64,000 nt of DNA, from the NCBI GenBank assembly GCA_946800325.1, contig OX326959.1, forward strand, positions 37,996,908 to 38,060,907, in the 5' to 3' direction. A program made the translations under genes and the position numbers. This DNA is from Luzula sylvatica. Taxonomy: Eukaryota > Streptophyta > Magnoliopsida > Poales > Juncaceae. The first letter of the stretch is position 1; every line of letters begins with the position of its first letter. Below, one piece after another: positions 43,670 through 57,700 of the stretch. The notes under the pieces were generated by a model. It had not been told where the DNA came from and searched no databases. It saw only the letters and a list, made by a program, of their open reading frames with translations.

Positions 43670-46280
43670 TTGCTTCTTTTGGCATTGCCGTCTTGGCCAT
43701 ATAAACGAGATTCGCGTATCTAGATTCCATATGATGGATTGCTAGAATCATTCGAATTAGATTCGATTGATTAATGCGATACTTATTTATTAGGCAAGAC
43801 GACAAAGGGCATCATTCTCCAAAGGTTGGAGAAAGATCCAACGAATTATTGGAACTTACATTCACATGTAGATGTTCCGATAAGTTCCGAGGCAAGAGGA
43901 GGCTATCGGTATTTTGTTACGTTTCTGGACGGTTCAAGTAGATATGAAAATATCTATTTAATGCGTGCCGAAACGGAGATTTTTGAAAGGTTCATATAGT
44001 TTCAAAAACGAAATACGAAATCAACTAAGCAAGAAAATCAAAGCTTTTCGATAGGATCGAGAAGGCGAGTATTTGAGCTAAACCTTTCGATAGGATCGAA
44101 GAGGCGATATTTGAGTTATGAATATTGATGATCATTTATGATTGTGGAATCGTTTCACGATTGCCTTTATTTGGAACATTGAGATGTGTCCGAAAAGAGG
44201 AAATGAACGCATGTTGGACATGGTTCGATAAATGATAAGTCAATAGGATCTCCCAAAAATGTTTTGGGGATACGCCCTTGAGACAGCGGCACTAATGAAT
44301 GGTTGCATATAAGATATGGAACATAAACCTTCTAATCGGTACAAAAGACGCCATATGAGATATGGATCGGAATGGTTCCGAAGTTGTCACTTGTACAGAT
44401 TTGAGGATGTGAGTGTATTTCGAAATTTGTTTCGGTTAAATTCAATCCCAAATCTGGAAATTGTTCGTTTATCCTTAAGGAAACTAAAGGGTATTAGTTC
44501 TAACGTCCCGACGAACTCGAAGAGATGCCTTCTTGGAGGAGGACTAGATGCGCACAAGTTTGGAACTTGGTGCAATTTATCTCTATGCGGGCTAGTGGGA
44601 GTAGAATAAATCTCGAAAGAGTTCGAGATATGAAAATAAACATTGTACCGATGAAAGTTGACATGGCTTCATCAAGAGTTGATGAACGCAAGTCGAACAC
44701 ACAAAGGAATTTTTCGTAGATCAAGTAGGCTATATCATAAGATGGTAAATACGGATTTATGAAAAGTTGATTCCACATGACATGGTGTCATGAAATCTGA
44801 GATTCGATCCATGTAAATTATCAAGTTCAGAACTTGATTTCATCACTTTCTGGGTTAGACTCGTGAAATGTGAGTGGGTTTTTCAAGATGAAGAACCTGC
44901 ATGGATAGGAATACGCATATATGTAAAGCGAGGCTTTTTTGCGAAGAGTTTCATGCAATTCATAGTCGGACTATGAAGAAACGTTTTCGCATGTTGCCAT
45001 GCTTTCACATTCTCGAAATTCTGCTTGCCATGGTCGCGTATTATGACTATGTGATGTGGCAAAATGGATGTCAAAACCGAATTTCTTGACAGAAATTTTA
45101 TGAAAGGATGTGTACTTGACACAACCTTACGGTTTTGTCGATTCATAAGAATCGGGGATAAGATATGCACGCTTTAATGATCCATATGATGGATTAGAGA
45201 AAGCTTCTCGGAATTGGAATATTCGTTTTGACGAAGTTATAAACTGTTATAAAATTGTAGAAACGAATGGAAACTTTGTGTACACATGAAGGTTAGTGGG
45301 AGCTGCGTTATATTTCTTGTAACGACAAAGGATTTAGACGAGACCGCTTATGAATTAAGCGTGAAGATCTATAGGATAGATCTAAGAAGTTCCTCATTCT
45401 ATGTTATAGCACATATATCGACATATTGTTGAAAATGGTTTTCAACATGTAAACTCCTTGGAGGAGTTAAATCGAAATGTCGAATGGCAGAAATTTTCAA
45501 CGGCTCGATGTGAGACATCAAGCAGCGCGAAAAGTAATAATATGATGCCTTACATTTGATGTTAGGATCTATTATATCTGTCATGATATGTATCTGGCTA
45601 TCTGTCATACAAATATAGCGTCTAGTTCACCGTCAATAAAATTCATGGGAATCACATGAGTTTGAATGTAATTCGATTACATGAGACTAACTCTTGTGAA
45701 TGTATAATGGTTATACAAATATATACATAATGGTTATGTATATTTAAACCCATCGGGATTTGTATTGATAGAGGTAAAGTTTATCCTTGAATACTTTGCG
45801 AAAGAATTCAGGATTAATTATCTATAATGGTGTGGAGGACGTGTTGGTTATAAAGAGTTATAACAAACAACAGTTTCCAAAGATTAAGCACGTCCAAATA
45901 TGTAGCACGACTTTCGATCACAAAAGTGTGTACATGTTTTGCTTAAATGAAAACACGGTTATGTGGAAAGGTTCCACAAGACCAATAGTTTATGATTCTA
46001 TTTACGGAGGCGAGTATATTGCGGTTATTAATCGCAAAAGGAAGTGGTATGGATCAAGGATACATGACCAAACTCTAGTAGTCACGAGTTATCGGATTTA
46101 TGATTGTTTATTGCGTGAGACGCAATAGTACAAGCCAAAAATGCCGAGGTCACAACCACTTCTGGCCAATACTCAGAAAATTTCATTTGATCCATGAAAT
46201 TTTGTGAAAAGATGTGATCGTAGGTATTGGAAATGTTCCAATCCTGATGATGATTAACACTAGCGGGAACGTGCGGACCC
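43670..46280 (+). pseudogene. Element D: broken copia Pol
   Basis: Fragments appear in the usual copia order. The pre-integrase motif WHCRLGHINE lies at about 43694-43725, and integrase core traces (GGEYLS-like) up to about 44080. RT traces (KARLF...ILLAMVAYYDYVMWQ) lie at about 44925-45090 and SRNWNIRFDEVI-like text at about 45195-45240. RNase H (MWKGSTRPIV...GEYIA) lies at about 45960-46030, and a tail with HNHFWPILRKFHLIHEI at about 46150-46205. Stops and shifts separate the pieces, so no protein can be made. The order PR-IN-RT-RH identifies Ty1/copia. Confidence 0.85.
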
Positions 46281-47546
46281 GTTTACAAAACCGCTCTCTC
46301 TAGTCGCGCGTGACTGTCATGCGATGACTATGGGTATGGAGATACCTAGAGGAGGAAGAAGAGAGTAGAGTGTAGTTATCTAATACGATAGTCCTCGCAG
46401 GTTATGGGTATGGAGATACCCATAGGTAAACGTTGTATCACCCAAATACTTAGTCCATATGAATGCATCCCTTTTAAAATTTTTGTTTACTTAAATTAAT
46501 ATGCATTCACCTTATATGAAAACTGTGTGCTGGGTTGTGTAATATGATTGTTACATGAACCTTGATTTGAACTTGTGTGGACGTCGACACAGTTGAGGAC
46601 CATGTGCAGCAAAACCGTCACACTTAAAGTGTCATTTCTAAACATCCCTAGTCGCGGATCAGCTTGCTTCAGAGAGAAGCATTTCTATTATTAGATAATA
46701 GACTGAACGCGTACACTAGTACGTTTGCTGAGGAGATGATTATGTTTTGCTAATCATGGGACAAGGTGCTTGTCGAATCGGGAACGTAGATATATGTTAG
46801 GTTACATGTATTGGATATGACCGAAGCCGCGAGTCCATGACATGGTTTAGTCATTATAGATGGACTTGCGACGGATGGGGTTTTAGGTTCTTCATACTTG
46901 AGGGGATCATTGATTGCGTTACGTGCGTAACACAATGCTTTGATATGATCTTACGCTCACCGTAACAGGGAGTTAAAAGGGTCATCATTGGGTATTTCCG
47001 AAACACGAAATTCAATGTGAGTCTCCAAGATAGGAATTGTTTGTTCCGAAAGGAAGAGATATCTCTTAGGTGCCGCTCGATGAGTCGATTAACGAAATCT
47101 CTGGCCAGAGTCAATGATATTAATGGTTAATATCGATTGAAATTTGTTAAATCAACTCGGAATCAGGGAATAAGTGTAGTTAATCAAATTATAAGGATGA
47201 CTATAACTATGCCTTTTGATTAACGGATATCGCAAACAAGAGAACTAGTAACCGCTATTCGAGATAGGCACAATGATCACAATCATTATTCGTTTAACAT
47301 GGGTAGCTATGATGGAGTGACTAGATCCCGCTCATGAGCTTGTAGGCTTTGGAAACAACCTACTGCCATCGTTAAGTCGAACCTACATGGTCACACAACG
47401 AGTCGTACTAAGTCGGGCTTGATCATAAAATTGGCACATAGGATGTGCATAGCTTGGTATTTGATACGCGAGCTATATTCTCTAAAATCGTGCGTATTGG
47501 ATATGCATGAGTACCTTTTAGGTAGATCTGAAATTGAGTGGGAGAC

Positions 47547-48426
47547 TGAAGGAAATACAGTTTCGGATCAACCGTAAAAGTGTACACAAGGATTAACGAA
47601 TGTAGTCGTACATTCGTAGCCATAACTTTTAGTAGGAAAATCTGATTTGAATGGTTCAAATTGGGTAAGATAGATAATTAGATTATCTATAACCTTCATG
47701 TAGAAATATATTTCATATGAACGAAGTATAAGTGTCGTTTATGTGAAATACCGAAAGGGTGCAACAGTATGACATACAGTTAGTAAAACAGTCATAACGT
47801 TTGCATACGAACTCCAATTGGGCTGGGCCAAATTGGGTCGTGGAGATAATAAGATTATCTACAACTTTCGTGTTGGTTGAGTTTCTGTCAGAGAAATTTA
47901 TCAATTTCGTCTGGACAGAATACTGACCAGGTTCATGCAGTTTTCTGTGTGAGAGGGTGTATATTGGATATACATGCCTTTTGGCTAATCCTGATCCTAT
48001 TAGATATAAATAGGATTTTCTCTCTCATCTTAACTAAGCAATTCATTCAGAATTATCCAGAAAATTGTGAGACAAATTTCTAGAGAGTGAAAAGGTGTAA
48101 AAGAGAGAAACCGTGAAAAGGTATTTTACGGTTTAGAGAATCAATTCGATTAAGCAAGTTCACCGGTGCATCGTCTAGGCAGGTGCATCCGTGACCGACG
48201 TCTTGCGATTCAAGGTGGATACACGTAGAGGAGCAACAACTGAGGCTCTCACGATTGTGATCGATTCGGACGCGTGAATTCAGTCGGAGACGAAATCAAG
48301 GCAATCGGCGAAGTCAACAAACGGTGAAAGACGCGTGGTGTGGGACGCGCGGATTGTCACCAACGTGACACGGAAAAGAAGAATAGCAATCAACCCTTCG
48401 TGTGCAATCAATTTTGCACTGGTATG
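47547..48426 (+). repeat. Element D 3' LTR, left piece
   Basis: TGAAGGAAATACAG..., continues at 54661 after element B. The last five bases (GTATG) are B's target duplication. Confidence 0.9.
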
Positions 48427-50044
48427 TGATGAGCGGGTTTTTGGCGTGTAAAATTATCGTTGTGTTCGAAAACCCGGTTCAATCAACAAGTGTGAAAATA
48501 TATGTGTATAGTGGAAAATATGCAAGTTCGTTCCACGAGGAGTATATGCGTCAAATAATGAATCAAAACTAGACAAGAAATAGCAAAGAAATTTCACAGA
48601 ATATAGTCCGTTATAACGCAATATGAGTCCGTTACAACGGACTTGAGTGAAAATTCTGCGCTAAGTGTGAGATGAACGTCCGTTACAACGGATGAAACTC
48701 CGTTATAACGCACTATACTTGTCCGTTATAACGAACAGTGGTTGCGTTGCAACGGATTGGTTAATCCGTTACAACGGACCGCAATGTCCGTTACAACGCA
48801 CTTGTGTTGATGCTATTGAGTAGAAATTCTGACTAATCCGTTACAACGGAACTCTAGGTGCGTTACAACGGAAGTATAACCAACTGAATATTAAAGGACC
48901 AACCGTCTAGTCCGTTGTAACGCAATGTGAGTCCGTTATAACGGAAGTAGTTCTGGATTTCTGATTTGAGATTTGATTTGGGAGCAGTTTGATGGTTTGT
49001 TTTGGATTCAAATTTAGAAGTAATTAAACTAAGTAACAAGCACTAAGATCACACAAACAAGCAAAGAAGAATTAGAGCAAAGAAAACGATTCATTAAACC
49101 ACGAATTCTTTACACAAATCCAATTCGAAATTAAACTACAAGAATTTCAAGAAAAGAAAAGAAAACACCTAGAGAGATGAAGAAAGCTTCGAGTCTCGTC
49201 TTGGATGCCTTCTCCGTTGCTTGAGATGCTAGAAAGCTAGTCGCCTCACACAACGTTTCCTTTCGTACCGATCCACTCGCCAATCGAAGAAAGCTCCGTA
49301 CCGGTTGAGTGAACTCGAGATTGCAAGAAGTCCAATTGGAAGAAAGCTCCCGAGTGGAATAGCGTATGCTCGACTCCTTGCTTGCGTGGATTCGGATGAA
49401 GAAAGCTCCACCTCAATCCTCGCAACTCGATCTTCGTCGAAGTGTAAACCGATTCACCGAATGAAGTAAGCTTCTATTCGGTGATCGATCTTAAAGAATT
49501 TATCGTTCGTTCTTGGCAATTCTTGCGTGTTCTTGATAGATTCTTGGACTTGCTAAAAGAGAGAGAGAGAGAGAGAGAGTGCGAGAGAGAGAGAAAGTGC
49601 TCCGAAGAGAGGGGGAGGGGGGGGGGTCTTCCCATAGGCCTCGGGGTCTTATTTATAGTGTCATTGGGACTTTCCCATTGGCCGAGAGATGGGTGAGAGG
49701 ATTGAGGGTAGTTGGGGCTGTAGAGTGGCAATTGTGTGAGTGGTTTTCGAGTAGAGTTTGGTGCAATCGCTTATGTTGATGATTATTTGCCTTCTCCTTC
49801 ACACATGTACCGAATTGGTTGGTATGATATATCGATTTAAACGGCGCGAGGAGACGAAGGCAACTACACTCTTGGATTGCCGATAATTTCCACCTAAAAC
49901 CTGTAAATAAGCGATAAAACACACTTAGTGAAGAAATATTCTTGTTATCTCAAATATGAACAATTGTATATATAAAGTTGTGATTCAAAAGGGCTAAAAT
50001 CCCCAAATTAGATATCAAAAAGGTGCTTTATTTTCCCCTTATCA
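48427..50044 (-). repeat. Element B 3' LTR (1618 bp)
   Basis: Ends TGATGAGC... and ...CCTTATCA on the + strand. It contains a palindrome array at about 48608-48950 and a GA microsatellite at about 49560-49600. Confidence 0.95.
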
Positions 50045-51577
50045 AATACCCCCATACTTAAACCCTTGATCGTCCTCGATCATGATGAGCGTAAAAATTA
50101 AGCACAAAGAAAAATGCATGTATAGGTTTTATTGAAATTATATTCATCGATCTCAAAACTCAATTCTCACAAGATAATTGTTTACTCTCATCATAATCAC
50201 AAATATTGAAAGAGATAAGTTTGAGTTATATTAGAATCTATTTTCAATGAATTGCACAAATTCGAAGAGTTTATTAGAGCAAATGATCTCAACCGAAAAA
50301 GATGATTAAACACCATCATTCAATTCTTTTCACTCCACAATTCACAAGGATTATCATGAAAAAGCATTAATGAAAACCAATTTTTCCGTTTTGCAAAAAT
50401 CATTTCTTAAATGTAATTTGTCACTTTTAAACCGTTCGGTACGTGAGTACTTGGTTCATCTTCGATTTCTACTAAATTTTCCCAATTTGCGCTCGATTTT
50501 TCTTTCCTTTTTATTCTTTTTATTTTTCTTCTTTTATTTTATTCTTTTTATTTCTTTTATTTTGTTCGTTATTGCTTTCGATGGTCCCCATGTGTGTCCT
50601 TTGGGATAACAAGTGGTCATGACTCACACCACTCATTACTTAGTAAAACCCCATGGATCCGTGCAATCTTTAGCCAACAAGTGGTCATGACTCACACCAC
50701 TCATTACTTAATCAATCGCACGGACTCGACAATCGAAAGCGCTTTAATCCGAGATTGTAGAAAACTTTTTCGCATCGACTCTTGATCATGACTCACACCA
50801 AGAACCGGCTACTTTGGTTTACTACGACTCATGCACCCCTTTAGCCAACAAGTGGTCATGACTCACACCACTCATTACTTAATCAAGGTGCATGAGCTCA
50901 TCGAATCAAGCTTTGAGCGCAAATTGGTTCTCATTAGTGTAATTTCGAATTCCCATGAATGGTCGGATCCTTTAAGTGCAAATGGTCAAATTTTAAGATT
51001 CAAGCAAAACTTACTAAATTGGTTCAAACAATGCTTTTTAGAAATTCCATGTTCAAAATGGGTTTATTTATTGAAAATGGTGTGTCATGTAAATCAAGGA
51101 TTGATCAATTGTCAAAAACTTATGAATTTAGTGAATTCATTGATTAGGGTTTGAATCCCTAAAAGAATCTCTTCAAGATCTCAATCAATTCCTTCAAATA
51201 TTTTGTGAAAATTTCAAGTTTGAGAGTAAAATGATGGTATTTTGGTGAAAATTTGTTTAAAAATCGATGATTTATTCAATGAGGTGGAGAAAAACCTTTA
51301 ACTTGCATAAAATCATTTTCTTGTATAACCTTGATGCTCAAAGAAATTTTAGAATGTCGAAAAATTCATTTAAAAGCTCATTTTTTTCATTTTTTTAGGC
51401 GAAAAACAAATTTTGCCAGAAGCAGTTCCGTTGTAACTGACCTTAGGTCCGTTACAACCGAGTTGCAAAATTTTATTTATTTATTTATTTTTTTTAATCA
51501 AAGACTGTGTGTATACCCCCCCATACTTATTCCTTCGCTTGTCCTCAAGCGATAATAAAGAGAAAAAATAAAAGAAG
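50045..51577 (-). other. Element B 3' untranslated region
   Basis: The counterpart of the element A tail. It has two hairpin plus purine-tract modules (50045-50082 and 51512-51551) and several copies of the AAGTGGTCATGACTCACACC unit (about 50610, 50680, 50850). A palindrome pair lies near 51425-51465. No coding region is present. Confidence 0.75.
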
Positions 51578-52923
51578 TTAAGGAGAGACACAACCTTTGA
51601 TGCGTGGTGCTTGATCATCTTCGAATTGTTGCTCCTCCATCCATCTTGTTGCGTTTGTCGTGTCTTGGTCACACCAATTGAACTTGAGCATGTTGTCCTT
51701 GCACCGTTGGTACGAGGGTTCGCCTCCCTCGCTAGCGCTCTCGTTTATGGTCTCGAGCTCGACCATGCCGATGTTATCCTCCTTCAAAATTAAACGAAGC
51801 ACTAACATGGATCGCTACTTTTCGACCGCCTCGAAATACTCCCTTTGAGATGTTGGAGATGAGAGAAATCGGCGCTTGTATCACTTGTTTTGCATATGTC
51901 GAAAGTGGCGTCATTATTTCCTCAATCTTGCTTCGAATTTTTCGAATTGCTTCATCGCTTGGAGTTTGATGAAGAGGAGTTGTGAGAGGCGTGAGTGTCT
52001 CGAATGTATTTGACTTCCTTGATAAATCTACACAAGGTGAATTTCTATCAATGAGAAGCATCATAGTTCTTAAATGAATTAAAATTGATGATATATGGAA
52101 TGAATTCACCTTGGAGAATTGTAGATTTCTCTTCTTGCTCGTTTGATAATTGTGCGTTTTCATCGATTGGAGTGAGTTGAACCGTCGTTTGGAGAGTCGA
52201 ATCCATCGACACCTTTTCTTCTTCGATTCTCGTTCCAATGCTTTCATCGAATCCCCCCATACTTGAACTCTTGTCGTTTTCAATCTCCATGTTCTCCTCA
52301 TTTGAATCCCTTAACTCGAGGCGAATTGATCTTATCGTTTGTTTTATTTCTTCGCATCCTTGTTTAAACTCTTGTTTTAACTCTTGTTTAAAGGATATCA
52401 TCATCGCCATCATTTCCTCCATCATTCTTTTTAATTCTTGATTTGGATCTTCGTTTTGGGATTGAAATGGGTGATCTTGGTATTCAAATTTGTGTTGAAA
52501 TTCGAGTTCATTTTGAGAAGGTTCGTATATGGGGTTTGAGTACATGGGGTTTGAGTAGTTGTTAGCGGTTTCGGTATAGGATTGTGTCTCATAACCCCAT
52601 GGGGATTCGTTTTCGTATTGGCGAGCTTCGTAGATGGGATTTTGATAAAGGGTCTCGGTGTGTGATTCATCGTTTTGATTTGAGGGTGAACTTGAGAGCC
52701 AACCGAGCCTTCGTTCTTCCATGGATTTTCGAGCTTCGTCTTCTTCTCTATCTTTCCTTTCTTCCATTTCTTCCCATTCTTGGAATTCTAATTTTTGTAT
52801 TTCTAGCTCGATAATCTCTTGATTTGTCATGGAGTCCGGATATCCTTTTGCGGCTCTATCAAGACGTATTAACTCCCGAAGCGATTTTGGTCTTTCTTGA
52901 TGATCCATCTTGCTCCACTTCAT
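51578..52923 (-). pseudogene. Element B coiled-coil ORF, frameshifted
   Basis: The N-terminal frame 52923-52048 (291 codons; the MDHQERPKSLRELIRLDRAA start lies four codons in) matches the element A frame. It includes the Glu-rich part, the NPIYE-like units and a shorter coiled coil (FKQELKQEFKQG). A one-base insertion near 52052 moves the reading into another frame, in which the shared C-terminus continues to 51774. A tail frame to 51578 shares its end with the A remnant (WMEEQQ...DDQAPRIKGCVSP), but the FVVTNVTPFG segment is deleted. Confidence 0.7.
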
Positions 52924-53063
52924 GTACCTTGCAAGAATAGAAAAATTTCGAAATTAGTGAAATATCAAGTTCAAATGTATCAAATCTATTAAAAATATCA
53001 CTCGAGATTGCACGTTTGATTCAAAATTAGACTTAAACATTACTCCCCGGCAGCGGCGCCATT

Positions 53064-54655
53064 TGATGAGCGAGTTTTTGGCGTGTAAAATTATCGTTGT
53101 GTTCGAAAACCCGGTTCAATCAACAAGTGTGAAAATATATGTGTATAGTGGAAAATATGCAAGTTCGTTCCACGAGGAGTATATGCGTCAAATAATGAAT
53201 CAAAACTAGACAAGAAATAGCAAAGAAATTTCACAGAATATAGTCCGTTATAACGCAATATGAGTCCGTTACAACGGACTTGAGTGAAAATTCTGCGCTA
53301 AGTGTGAGATGAACGTCCGTTACAACGGATGAAACTCCGTTATAACGCACTATACTTGTCCGTTATAACGAACAGTGGTTGCGTTGCAACGGATTGGTTA
53401 ATCCGTTACAACGGACCGCAATGTCCGTTACAACGCACTTGTGTTGATGCTATTGAGTAGAAATTCTGACTAGTCCGTTACAACGGAACTCTAGGTGCGT
53501 TACAACGGAAGTATAACCAACTGAATATTAAAGGACCAACCGTCTAGTCCGTTGTAACGCAATGTGAGTCCGTTATAACGGAAGTAGTTCTGGATTTCTG
53601 ATTTGAGATTTGATTTGGGAGCAGTTTGATGGTTTGTTTTGGATTCAAATTTAGAAGTAATTAAACTAAGTAACAAGCACTAAGATCACACAAACAAGCA
53701 AAGAAGAATTAGAGCAAAGAAAACGATTCATTAAACCACGAATTCTTTACACAAATCCAATTCGAAATTAAACTACAAGAATTTCAAGAAAAGAAAAGAA
53801 AACACCTAGAGAGATGAAGAAAGCTTCGAGTCTCGTCTTGGATGCCTTCTCCGTTGCTTGAGATGCTAGAAAGCTAGTCGCCTCACACAACGTTTCCTTT
53901 CGTACCGATCCACTCGCCAATCGAAGAAAGCTCCGTACCGGTTGAGTGAACTCGAGATTGCAAGAAGTCCAATTGGAAGAAAGCTCCCGAGTGGAATAGC
54001 GTATGCTCGACTCCTTGCTTGCGTGGATTCGGATGAAGAAAGCTCCACCTCAATCCTCGCAACTCGATCTTCGTCGAAGTGTAAACCGATTCACCGAATG
54101 AAGTAAGCTTCTATTCGGTGATCGATCTTAAAGAATTTATCGTTCGTTCTTGGCAATTCTTGCGTGTTCTTGATAGATTCTTGGACTTGCTAAAAGAGAG
54201 AGAGAAAGTGCTCCGAAGAGCGGGGGAGGGGGGGGGGTCTTCCCATAGGCCTTGGGGTCTTATTTATAGTGTCATTGGGGCTTTCCCATTGGCCGAGAGA
54301 TGGGTGAGAGGATTGAGGGTAGTTGGGGCTGTAGAGTGGCAATTGTGTGAGTGGTTTTCGAGTAGAGTTTGGTGCAATCTCTTATGTTGATGATTATTTG
54401 CCTTCTCCTTCACACATGTACCGAATTGGTCGGTATGATATATCGATTTAAACGGCACGAGGAGACGAAGGCAACTACACTCTTGGATTGCCGATAATTT
54501 CCACCTAAAACCTGTAAATAAGCGATAAAACACACTTAGTGAAGAAATATTCTTGTTATCTCAAATATGAACAATTGTATATATAAAGTTGTGATTCAAA
54601 AGGGCTAAAATCCCCAAATTAGATATCAAAAAGGTGCTTTATTTTCCCCTTATCA
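53064..54655 (-). repeat. Element B 5' LTR (1592 bp)
   Basis: Pairs with 48427-50044; the 26-bp difference is mostly in the GA repeat. Palindrome array at about 53245-53585. Confidence 0.95.
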
Positions 54656-54780
54656 GTATGAATCTAATCTTCTTATTTGCATCGTACCCGTCGAAGTCGT
54701 GGCGTGATCTCGGGAATCGGGGAATCGGACCGGGCCTTCATTCCGCTGCGCGGGCCCGGGGTCGAGGATATTCCCCAACA
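54656..54780 (+). repeat. Element D 3' LTR, right piece
   Basis: Matches 41104-41226 of the 5' LTR and ends CCCCAACA. It is followed directly by element C pol sequence, with no copy of the left flank. Confidence 0.88.
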
Positions 54781-57700
54781 GATGTAGTTTGCAAGGTCGG
54801 CTTACCATGGTGCTTCGACTTGGGCTGCGAGAACGTGTTCCTCGGGGAATTCCTCGCGAATCGGAACGAGATCTTCGATCTTCAATGGAAGCCGACTCAA
54901 ATGATCCGCCACGAGATTCTCGCATCCCTTTTTGTCCTTGATTTCGAGGTCGAATTCTTGAAGCAAAAGGATCCATCGAAGCAATCTCGGTTTGCACTCC
55001 TTCTTCTTCATCAAATGTCTCAACGCGCCGTGGTCCGAGAAGACTATCACCTTCGTACCTAAAAGATAAGAGCGAAATTTCTCCAATGCAAACACAATTG
55101 CGAGGAGTTCCTTCTCGGTGGTGGTGTAGTTTCGTTGGGCATTGGCGAGGGTTTTCGAGGCATAGGCAATCACATGCGGGTCCTTCCCAATCCTTTGGCC
55201 GAGTACCGCTCCCACACTTGTGTCGCTTGCGTCACACATGATTTCGAATGGTAGCTCCCAATTTGGCGACTTGATGATTGGCGCGGAGCAAAGCCTTTCC
55301 TTGAGATTGTCGAATGCCTCCTTGCACTTTGCATCGAACTCGAACTTTACATCTTTTTGGAGAAGTTGGCACATCGGTTGCGAAATTTTCGAGAAGTCCT
55401 TGATGAAGCGCCTATAGAATCCCGCATGGCCGAGAAAGGATCGCACGTCTTTTACCGTCTTTGGATACGGAAGTGTCTTGATTACGTCGATTTTCGCCTT
55501 GTCGACTTCCATTCCTTTCTCCGAGATCAAATGACCTAGTACAATTCCATTGCTCACCATGAAGTGGCATTTCTCAAAATTCAAAACAAGGTTAGCTTCG
55601 ATGCACTTTTCGAGTATTTGTGACAAGTGGCTTAAACATGATTCAAATGAGTCACCAAATACCGAAAAGTCATCCATAAAGACTTCTATAAATTTGGAAA
55701 TATAATCGGAGAAAATAGAAAGCATACACCTTTGGAAAGTACCCGGAGCATTGCATAGCCCGAATGGCATGCGTCGGTACGCGAAGGTACCAAACGGGCA
55801 TGTGAAGGTCGTCTTCTCTTGATCTTCGGGTGCGACCGGTATTTGGAAATATCCCGAAAATCCATCGAGGAAGCAATAGAATGGATTTCCCGCGAGTCTT
55901 TCTATCATTTGATCGATGAATGGAAGCGGGAAGTGGTCCTTTTTCGTCGCCTTATTGAGCTTTCGGTAATCGATGCAAACTTGCCACCCGTTTTGAACTC
56001 GAGTCGGTACTTGATCGCCTTCATCGTTCTCAACAATCATCATCCCCGTTTTCTTCGGTACCACGTGTATTGGCGATACCCATTTCGAGTCGGCGATGGG
56101 GTAAATGATCCCCGCATCTAACAACTTGATCACCTCCTTTTTTACCACTTCCATCATAGGCGGATTGAGCCGCCTTTGAGGTTCGCGCGATGGTTTTGCT
56201 TTGTCCTCGAGAAGAATTCGGTGTGTGCACATGGAGGGGGAGATGCCCGGAATGTCGGAGAGTGTCCACCCGAAAGCCTTCTTATTCCTTTTTAGCACTT
56301 CAATGAGTTTCACTTCTTGCTCCTTTGCTAGATTCGAGGCGATTATCACCGGCAAGGTTTCCGCTTCATCCAAAAACATGTATTTTAGTCCAAAAGGTAA
56401 TGATTTTAGATCTAACCTTGGAGCTTGTTCGGTGGAAGGTGGAGTTCTCTTCATCGGAATCTCGAGGTGTCTTAGAAAGAGTGCTTGATCTATGCTTTGT
56501 TCTTCTTCCAAATCCGGCTCGATCTCGAATGTAGGATTGTCATATCATTCAAATTCTTCGAATAGTGGGTTCGAGCTCCATTGAAGGTTTTTGAATGAGC
56601 TATCCATGACCTCTTGTACACAATCGTCGATCACGTCCATAGCGCTTAAGTTGAGTGTACCTACAATGGGTTTCTTTAGTTTGTCAAAAATATTGAATTT
56701 GATTACCTCATCATCGAACTCCATTGTGAGCTCTCCCACGTGTACATCGATCTTTGTGCGTGCCGTCTTCAAGAATGGTCTCCCGAGGAGAATTGGGGTC
56801 GAGTCGTTATTTCCTTCGTTCATATCCAACACATAGAAATCTGCCGGAAAGAGCAATCCATTCACCGTTACAAGCACGTCTTCAATCACTCCAACCGGTC
56901 TTGTCGTTGATCGATCGGCAAGTTGAATCACAACTTGGGTATCTTCGAGAGGGCCGAGATCGAGGGTGAGATAGACCGAGTATGGCATAACGTTGATTGA
57001 AGCGCCCAAATCAAGCATGCATTTTGACAATTCGTGTTACCCGATTTTGCATGGAATGGCAAACATCCCCGGATCCTTGTGCTTTTGGGGGAGTCTCAAA
57101 ATTGCAGAAACACTTTCCCCCACACTTATCAATTCGTCCCCTTTTGGTTTCCTCTTGTTCGTGCATAAGTCCTTGAGATATTTTGCCAATCGTGGTACCT
57201 CTTTGATAGCTTCAAGTAAAGGAATGTTTACCTCTACCTTTTTCAAGATAGCGAGCACGTCGGTATTTGATTCGACCGGTTTGGGGAGACGACTCGGGAA
57301 AGGTGGCTTGACTTGAGTCGATTCGGGTTCTAGTTCTCGAGTTGGTATCTTCGTGGCTTGAGTCGGACTCTCTTTCGGTACCGGTACCTCGAGTTCCTTT
57401 TCTTCTTGTACCTCCTTGCTCTTCGAACTTTCGCCCACCTCTTTACCGCTTCGGAGCGATATTGCATTCACATGCCTTTGCTCGGAAGGAGCCAAAGATT
57501 GAGATTGGAGTCGAGATGTACCTTGGGATTCGATTACGTTTACTCGAGTGGCAATTTGATTGATTTGAGTCTCCAAGTTGCCCACATGGCGATTCGTGTT
57601 CGAAACCTCTTGCTTTACACTTGAGATCTCTTGCTTCAATTCTTGCTTCATCGAGTCCATGTTTTGTTTATTGTCTTGTTTCAATTCTTGTTTCATTGAG

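Larger units (their letters stand above)
48427..54655 (-). mobile_element. Element B: non-autonomous Athila-like retrotransposon
   Basis: Reads right to left. 5' LTR 53064-54655, 3' LTR 48427-50044, TSD GTATG at 48422-48426 and 54656-54660, primer site 53043-53061 (tRNA-Asp type). Its interior matches element A but lacks more of the pol remnant, and its coiled-coil frame carries a shift. I counted about eight substitutions between LTRs plus a GA-repeat length change. Confidence 0.95.
40193..54780 (+). mobile_element. Element D: decayed Ty1/copia retrotransposon
   Basis: 5' LTR 40193-41226. The primer site TGGTATCAGAGC (41228-41239) pairs with initiator tRNA-Met, and a polypurine tract AGTGGGAGAC lies at 47537-47546. 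The 3' LTR is 47547-48426 plus 54661-54780, split by element B. The interior holds a broken copia pol. The flanks do not repeat (TTTCC before, GATGT after) and lie in different parts of element C. LTRs differ by clearly more than ten percent. Confidence 0.88.

Noticed and set aside
48608..48950. CRISPR-like regularly spaced repeats
   Set aside because: The repeats are short palindromes with irregular spacing in plant LTRs; no spacers of constant length and no cas genes.
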